Shown piece by piece: positions 33,870 to 38,492 of a DNA stretch of 38,492 nucleotides. The position numbers and the translations under genes were made by a program. The DNA comes from Flavobacteriaceae bacterium bin25. GTDB taxonomy: Bacteria; Bacteroidota; Bacteroidia; Flavobacteriales; Flavobacteriaceae. The stretch's first letter is position 1, and each line of letters begins with the position of its first letter. Location of the stretch: positions 1 to 38,492 of the forward strand of contig MPMN01000024.1 of assembly GCA_002238525.1 (NCBI GenBank). The letters run 5' to 3'. Under the pieces are notes generated by a model, which worked only from the letters and a program-made list of their open reading frames with translations, was not told the DNA's origin and ran no database searches.

Positions 33870-34534
33870 ACAGATACAACAAGTGCTTCAGGATGAAATA
33901 AATACTTTTTACCAGTGGAAATTTCAGTACACTCAATCCTTTTAATCCTTTTTCGTCCTCTTGTGTATTGATTACCGTTTTTAAATAAGAAGACGTCTCC
34001 TTCAGATAATTCCTGAACACTTTGCTGATCAGTTTGAGGAGCGTATTTTCTAAGTGTTTTTATCAATAAGACATCTGTAGAAGTAGAGGCTTTTGGATTT
34101 ACCATATGGTTAGACAAAACACTCCAAAGAGGCTCAGGGAAAACATTTTTATCCAGCAATGGCTTCATTAAATTTTTGAATTCAAATTTCCATTGATGCC
34201 CATGGGGCTTTAATCTCTGATAGTCCCATTTGTATTTGTGATATATGTTCATATGGGCAATCTCGTGAACTAAAGTGATTAGAAATTCATATTTATTCCC
34301 AGTATCATTAATGGTGATACGGCACAAATTTTCTTCGTTTCTGCAAACACTGAAATCCCCTGATTTGGTTCTTCTGGGAGGCTTAATTTTGATGATAACA
34401 TTTCTATTTTCTAAATATTTAGAAATGATTTGATAAGACCCTTTGGGCAGATAATCATGTAATAGCCAGAAAGGCTCATTTTTTTCAACGAAAACTTTTG
34501 AATGAGAGAAAATATTTTTAAGGATTGTTTCCAC
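33866..34534 (-). CDS. SprT-like zinc metallopeptidase
   Basis: The 222-residue product has the zinc site HEIAH (HExxH) at about 90-94 and the downstream HGHQWKFEFK at about 112-121, the SprT/Spartan arrangement. An early TKSGDFSVC segment and a C-terminal region of unclear fold with ALVVSV at the end complete it. SprT-family proteins are predicted proteases. The eukaryotic Spartan cuts DNA-protein crosslinks. Whether this one does is unknown. It overlaps the guanylyltransferase by 4 bases. Confidence 0.87.
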   Translation of the reverse strand: METILKNIFSHSKVFVEKNEPFWLLHDYLPKGSYQIISKYLENRNVIIKIKPPRRTKSGDFSVCRNEENLCRITINDTGNKYEFLITLVHEIAHMNIYHKYKWDYQRLKPHGHQWKFEFKNLMKPLLDKNVFPEPLWSVLSNHMVNPKASTSTDVLLIKTLRKYAPQTDQQSVQELSEGDVFLFKNGNQYTRGRKRIKRIECTEISTGKKYLFHPEALVVSV

Positions 34535-34558
34535 GTGAATTGGTGTAATATGCTATAG

Positions 34559-34566
34559 CAAAATTA
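34559..34566 (-). promoter_or_regulatory. Candidate -7 box for the SprT-like gene (TAATTTTG)
   Basis: On the minus strand TAATTTTG lies 24 bases before the start codon and matches TAnnTTTG. The nearest TTG upstream is 14 bases away, shorter than usual, so support is modest. Confidence 0.3.
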
Positions 34567-34829
34567 TTCGCCCATATGATCAATAGATATGAGGTAATAA
34601 ACATGATTTATTAGTTACGAAACTTTGTTGTATATTCTTAAATATCCATATTTTACCTATCATGCTAGTTTCTTATCAATTGAAAAACAACATCAAGGTA
34701 ACTCTATTTTTAATTATAGAATACATTCAATGTTAAATATACATATATACTGGACATGATTATCGAAAAATATTTAGCAGCAAAATATAGTTCAAAACCA
34801 ATAGATTTTTGTTTTGTTCAATAAAAACA
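34567..34829. other. AT-rich spacer between the SprT-like gene and pdhC
   Basis: No gene, RNA or strong hairpin is seen. CATGCTAGTTT near 34661 resembles the MITE end only over a few bases. Confidence 0.35.
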
Positions 34830-36506
34830 TCAGACTATCAAAGAGATCGGATTTTCAATTAATTCTTTTAATGACTGCAAAAATTTAGATCCCGTTATAC
34901 CGTCAACGACTCTATGATCGTTGGCTAAAGTCACTTTTATTGTCTTACCAATAACTATTTGACCGTCTTTTACTATTGGTTTTTCAATGATAGCACCGAT
35001 GGAGAGAATTGCTACATTGGGTAAATTAATGATTGAAGTGAATTCTTCAATACCGAACATACCTAAATTTGAAACGGTAAACGTACTTCCTTCAATTTCG
35101 TTTTGTTTGAGTTTTTTTTCCTTAGCTCGAAGGGCAAAATCTTTTACTATTGTTCCTAGATCATGGATTTTCCTTTGATCAGCAAAACGGATAACTGGAA
35201 CCACCAGACCATCTTCTACGCCGATGGCGACCCCAAGATGAACATGCTCGTGTTGAATAATCTTTTGGTCTTCCCAGCGAGCATTAACTTGTTGATGTTG
35301 CTTTAGTGCGTGGGCAACTGCTTTCAGAATAATATCATTAAACGAAACTTTGTACTGACCTGATGCGTTGTATTGCTGTCTAAAGTCCACCAAATTTTCT
35401 GCATTATATTCTATAGTAAGGTAATAGTGAGGAGCAGAAAATTTAGATGCCGACAGGCGTTTGGCAATGGCCTTGCGCATCGGGGTATTTGGTATTTCAA
35501 TAATTGATTCTTGTAAGCTTTTAGTAAAGGATGTCGGTTGGATAGTACCAGGGTTGAAATGCTCGATATCTCTTTTAATGATTCGACCATTGGTGCCAGA
35601 ACCTTTAACCAGATTTAGTGCTATTCCTTTATCCTTAGCCAATTTTTTTGCCAAAGGTGAAGCCAGAATCCTATCCGAATCCGTGGAAATTCCATGTGGA
35701 CTTAATGCAGATTGATGATCATTCGGGCTGTTTTTCGAAGAATAAGTTTCTTGAATAGACAAAGTTTCAATTTGTCTAGGAGTTTCGGAGGTTTTCTTTC
35801 TCTCTGGGACTGCATCAATCGATTTTGTAGTTTCATTAGATGAATCAAGCCATTTCAACACCTGACTGATATCCGTATCTTTTGGTCCAATAACAGCCAA
35901 TAGTTTATCCACTTGAGCAGATTCACCTTCATTGATTCCTATGTGTAAAAGTGTACCTGCTTCAAAAGCTTCAAATTCCATGACTGCCTTATCACTTTCT
36001 ATCTCAGCTAAAATTTCTCCTTCTTCAACTTGATCTCCTACTTTTTTAATCCATTTAATCACTTTACCTTCTTCCATTGTGTCGCTCAACTGAGGCATTT
36101 TTACAATGTGTACATTATCTAAAATGTCTGAATCAATAGTCGGTTTACTTTCTTCTCTGGAGGTATTTGGAGTCGCCTGAACGTCCTCATTTGTGTGCTT
36201 TGAACTTTCATTGGATTTAGACCAATCAGTGACTGTCTTTCCTGATATGAGAGTTGAAATATCTTCATTTTCTTGACCAATGATAGCTAGTAGGGTATCC
36301 ACATTGGCTTTTTCACCTTCTTGAATCCCAATATGCAATAGGGTACCTTCATTGAACGACTCAAACTCCATGGTGGCTTTATCTGTCTCAATTTCAGCCA
36401 AAATGTCACCTTCTTGAATTTTATCGCCCACTTTTTTTAGCCATTTGACAACGGTGCCTTCTTCCATCGTATCGCTCAGGCGAGGCATATTTATTATCTC
36501 AGCCAT
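34830..36506 (-). CDS. pdhC: Pyruvate dehydrogenase E2 (dihydrolipoyl acetyltransferase) with two lipoyl domains
   Basis: The 558-residue product has two N-terminal lipoyl domains. The first carries EIETDKATMEFES (about 41-53) and the second EIESDKAVMEFEA (about 163-175), with the lipoylated Lys in each DKA. Linkers rich in S, T and K follow. The E3-binding segment ASPLAKKLAKDKGIALNLV at about 284-302 precedes the catalytic domain ending in DHRVVDG (about 532-538), which holds the active His and Asp. The enzyme transfers acetyl from lipoamide to CoA. Its ATG shares a base with the pdhA stop, so the two are co-translated. No separate E1-beta gene is adjacent here. Confidence 0.95.
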   Translation of the reverse strand: MAEIINMPRLSDTMEEGTVVKWLKKVGDKIQEGDILAEIETDKATMEFESFNEGTLLHIGIQEGEKANVDTLLAIIGQENEDISTLISGKTVTDWSKSNESSKHTNEDVQATPNTSREESKPTIDSDILDNVHIVKMPQLSDTMEEGKVIKWIKKVGDQVEEGEILAEIESDKAVMEFEAFEAGTLLHIGINEGESAQVDKLLAVIGPKDTDISQVLKWLDSSNETTKSIDAVPERKKTSETPRQIETLSIQETYSSKNSPNDHQSALSPHGISTDSDRILASPLAKKLAKDKGIALNLVKGSGTNGRIIKRDIEHFNPGTIQPTSFTKSLQESIIEIPNTPMRKAIAKRLSASKFSAPHYYLTIEYNAENLVDFRQQYNASGQYKVSFNDIILKAVAHALKQHQQVNARWEDQKIIQHEHVHLGVAIGVEDGLVVPVIRFADQRKIHDLGTIVKDFALRAKEKKLKQNEIEGSTFTVSNLGMFGIEEFTSIINLPNVAILSIGAIIEKPIVKDGQIVIGKTIKVTLANDHRVVDGITGSKFLQSLKELIENPISLIV

Positions 36507-37504
36507 TACAATTTATGTTTGATAAAAGGATAATCTTCTTGTTCGTATACTGCATCGTACATCAGAGAGATATCGGGGAAAGGAGAATTTTCAGAATAAT
36601 CAACACATTCCTGGACTTTTTTTCTTATTGTCTGATCAATTTCTTTTAATTCAGTCTCAGAGGCGTAATTTTTTTCTAGTATGAGGTCTTTCACTTGTGT
36701 AATGGGGTCAATTTTGCGATATTCTTCTACCTCTTGTTTTGTTCTGTAGTGTTGGGCATCGGACATAGAGTGGCCTCTATAACGATAAGTTTTCATTTCG
36801 ATCAAAGAAGGTCCTTTACCTTCTCTAGCATTTTCAATGGCTGGATACAGAGATTCTGCTACCTTGAGTGGATTCATTCCATCAGAAAGCATTGAGGGTA
36901 TGCCATACCCAATACCTAATTCGTAGAGATCAGGGTTTGCTGAACTTCGGTCAACATTTGTTCCCATAGCATAGCCATTGTTTTCGATGATGTAGACAAC
37001 TGGTAAATCCCACAATTTTGCCAAATTGAGGCTTTCATGAAAAGTTCCTTGACGAACTGCTCCATCTCCAAGAAAACAGAGGGTTACATTATCTCTTCCA
37101 AAGTACTTATCACCAAATGCCATACCTGTTCCAAGCGGAATTTGACCTCCAACGATTCCGTGTCCACCATGAAACCGATGTTCTTTAGAAAAAATATGCA
37201 TTGAGCCTCCGAGACCTTGTGATGTCCCTGTATTTTTTCCATAAAGTTCGGCCATTACTTTTCTTGGGTCTGCCCCAAGTCCAATAGGGTGAACATGATT
37301 GCGATAAGCGGTTATCATCCTATCCTTGGTGGTATCCATGGCGTGTAATGAGCCAGCCAATACTGCTTCTTGACCATTGTATAGATGCAAGAATCCCCTA
37401 ACTTTTTGTTGTATATATACCGCGGCTAGTTTATTTTCAAACTTGCGCCAGAATAACATCTGATAATACCAATCAAGATAGGTTTTCTTAGTTATCGGCT
37501 TCAT
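36506..37504 (-). CDS. pdhA: Pyruvate dehydrogenase E1 component, alpha subunit
   Basis: The 332-residue product begins YLDWYYQMLFWRKFENKLAA and has GGSMHIFSKEHRFHGGHGIVG at about 99-119. Its TPP motif starts GDGAVRQGTFHESLNLA at about 147-163 and ends VYIIENNGYAMGTNV at about 172-186. The regulatory-loop region RYRGHSMSDAQHYRT is at about 240-254. With E1-beta it decarboxylates pyruvate and reductively acetylates E2. It leads a minus-strand pair with pdhC. Confidence 0.95.
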   Translation of the reverse strand: MKPITKKTYLDWYYQMLFWRKFENKLAAVYIQQKVRGFLHLYNGQEAVLAGSLHAMDTTKDRMITAYRNHVHPIGLGADPRKVMAELYGKNTGTSQGLGGSMHIFSKEHRFHGGHGIVGGQIPLGTGMAFGDKYFGRDNVTLCFLGDGAVRQGTFHESLNLAKLWDLPVVYIIENNGYAMGTNVDRSSANPDLYELGIGYGIPSMLSDGMNPLKVAESLYPAIENAREGKGPSLIEMKTYRYRGHSMSDAQHYRTKQEVEEYRKIDPITQVKDLILEKNYASETELKEIDQTIRKKVQECVDYSENSPFPDISLMYDAVYEQEDYPFIKHKL

Positions 37505-37539
37505 TTATTTCAATAACAACTGATTTTCAAATAATTTGT

Positions 37540-37547
37540 CAAAAATA
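37540..37547 (-). promoter_or_regulatory. Candidate -7 box for pdhA-pdhC (TATTTTTG)
   Basis: On the minus strand TATTTTTG lies 35 bases before the pdhA ATG and matches TAnnTTTG. A clear -33 TTTG at the usual spacing is not present. Confidence 0.4.
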
Positions 37548-38216
37548 CAGAAATTAAAGACCAAATAAGATTTTCCGATTCTCTTCGCTTTACAACCTTC
37601 AAGTAGTAGATATATAGATTCGCATAAAATGATGGTGATACTTAGTTGTTGTAAACCCTAGAATCAACCCATTAATCCCAACTTTAGTACTAATTGTCGC
37701 AAAAAATTGGGGCATCTCAATAATCATGTAAAAAGGTTTTACTTAGTCATACTGATTTGGATTTGCTAATTTTACTAAGTATCGTCATAATTAAACCTAG
37801 TCTAGTGGAGACAATTGTAATCTCGGTCCCGATTGAACATTGATGAACATTGATCAAGCCTAGCCAATCCATAGCATGTGTATTAAATCCCAAAAAAGTA
37901 GAAACCAAACTCATCATGATTTTCAATCTCTTTCAAAATAATCTTAAAATCAAGGGACAAAGGTTTATGCTAGTTGGTTGCTCAAAGGTTTCAACAAAAC
38001 TGTAAAATAATTTTTTGAGGTCATCATTTTCGCTATACCAGATTTTTTTGGTCGTACATTTTATTGATATGGAAGTTCTTTGACGTAGATACATTAAAAA
38101 ATAAGCTCTAATTACTTTGTTGTAGAAACATTGAAAAGAAAATAAAAAGTTCTATTATAGTTGATTACAAAATAAACAAAAGGTCATTCCTGTTGATTAT
38201 TTTCCTAATAAGATTT
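37548..38216. other. Spacer between pdhA and the IS1595-type gene, with repeats
   Basis: No gene is recognised. It contains dispersed repeat copy C (37658-37686), a 10-base tandem TGAACATTGA at 37834-37853, and TTTATGCTAGTT near 37973, which matches the start of the degraded MITE copy over twelve bases (5091-5102) before diverging. The outer end of the IS probably lies in the last hundred bases but was not identified. Confidence 0.45.
37658..37686 (-). repeat. Dispersed repeat family 2, copy C
   Basis: The minus strand starts TAAAGTTGGGATTAATGGGT and continues to GATTCTAG, one base longer in the centre than copy A at 4821-4848. Flanks differ on both sides. Confidence 0.6.
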
Positions 38217-38247
38217 ATTGATATTTGCCTATATTTTCGTATCTTTG
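38217..38247 (+). promoter_or_regulatory. Bacteroidota-type promoter of the IS1595-type transposase
   Basis: ATTG at 38217-38220 and TATCTTTG at 38240-38247, spaced by 19 bases, fit the -33/-7 pattern. The start codon is 22 bases further on. Confidence 0.55.
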
Positions 38248-38269
38248 ACGCTTATAAATACACACTATT

Positions 38270-38492
38270 ATGAATATTTTTAAAGGTCAAAACCTCTTAG
38301 AGTTTACTGCACGCTTCCAAACGGACTTAGATTGCAAGAAATACCTCTCTGAGATCAAATGGAAAAAAGGCTTCAAATGTGTCAAATGTGGACACAAAGC
38401 TTGTCAGGTACGCAAGGATTTTTCCCGGACGTGCAACATCTGTAGTCATACCGAGTCAGCTACAGCCAATACCTTGTTCCACAAGGTGAAGT
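38270..38492 (+). CDS. IS1595-type transposase, N-terminal part (cut by the window end)
   Basis: From the ATG at 38270 the open frame runs 74 codons to the window edge. It begins NIFKGQNLLEFTARFQTDLD and then CKKYLSEIKW, followed by a zinc ribbon with CVKCGHKAC and CNICSHTESATANTLFH. This is the conserved beginning of IS1595-family transposases, whose zinc ribbon precedes a DDE-type catalytic domain out of view. No left terminal repeat was recognised. The element is the third transposase type in the window. Confidence 0.85.
   Translation, partial: MNIFKGQNLLEFTARFQTDLDCKKYLSEIKWKKGFKCVKCGHKACQVRKDFSRTCNICSHTESATANTLFHKVK

Noticed and set aside
34525-34540. TGTTTCCACGTGAATT as a second parS-like site
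   Set aside because: It needs an extra base in the left arm and lacks the right arm.
1-38492. CRISPR array, phage structural genes or an integrase
   Set aside because: No array of regularly spaced repeats with unique spacers, and no integrase or phage protein, was seen. The only regular array is the three repeats at 1251-1322.

Overview
The window looks like chromosomal DNA from a member of the Bacteroidota, most likely a Flavobacteriia- or Cytophagia-like marine bacterium. The evidence is Bacteroidota-type protein families (a DUF5683 protein after parAB, a two-part LepB with an extra membrane domain, WbqC, a DivIC-like septum protein, paired rhomboids beside mutL), AT-rich spacers, no Shine-Dalgarno sequences, and several Bacteroidota-type promoter -7 boxes (TAnnTTTG). 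No species is named because no marker allows it.

Layout. (1) 1-4700 is an accessory segment: the 3' part of an IS1634-type transposase, a Fic AMP-transferase with an N-terminal AbiEi-like region, a frameshifted XRE-type regulator remnant, and an AbiEi/AbiEii-type toxin-antitoxin pair whose toxin is cut off by an IS end. A perfect 68-bp inverted repeat (843-910 and 4298-4365) encloses the Fic/TA cargo. The segment stops short of a tRNA-Pro(GGG). (2) 4777-5288 is a spacer full of dispersed repeats. (3) 5289-12747 is a forward run of housekeeping genes: PQQ-type sugar dehydrogenase, cytochrome c, DivIC-like protein, parA, parB, DUF5683, dapB, lepB (carrying a one-base frameshift) and wbqC. (4) 18844-12776 is a reverse run: TPR protein, ribH, small membrane protein, mutL, two rhomboids, EEP-family phosphatase. 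(5) 18900-27485 is a defence and repeat island: an IS1380 relic, a DNA methyltransferase gene split by a 424-bp MITE-like element, a DUF2130 coiled-coil protein and a 1765-residue type ISP restriction-modification enzyme bracketed by about 70-bp direct repeats. (6) 27479-37504 is housekeeping again: rhodanese, gcvP, an MlaE/MlaF-type ABC pair, mannose-1-phosphate guanylyltransferase, SprT-like protein, pdhC and pdhA. (7) 37505-38492 is a repeat-bearing spacer, then the start of an IS1595-type transposase.

The clearest non-routine result is the methyltransferase. Removing the interval 19507-19930 plus one copy of the flanking TATG restores a single in-frame 302-residue protein with a normal C-terminus. 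This defines a transposable element with 16-bp perfect terminal inverted repeats and a 4-bp target duplication. A second, degraded copy lies at 5097-5215. Other results are a second dispersed repeat family that truncates the IS1380 relic, three 24-bp-spaced repeats directly before fic, and the nested direct repeats around the type ISP gene. Together they show that the two accessory regions are active insertion and decay zones set in an otherwise conserved chromosome backbone.
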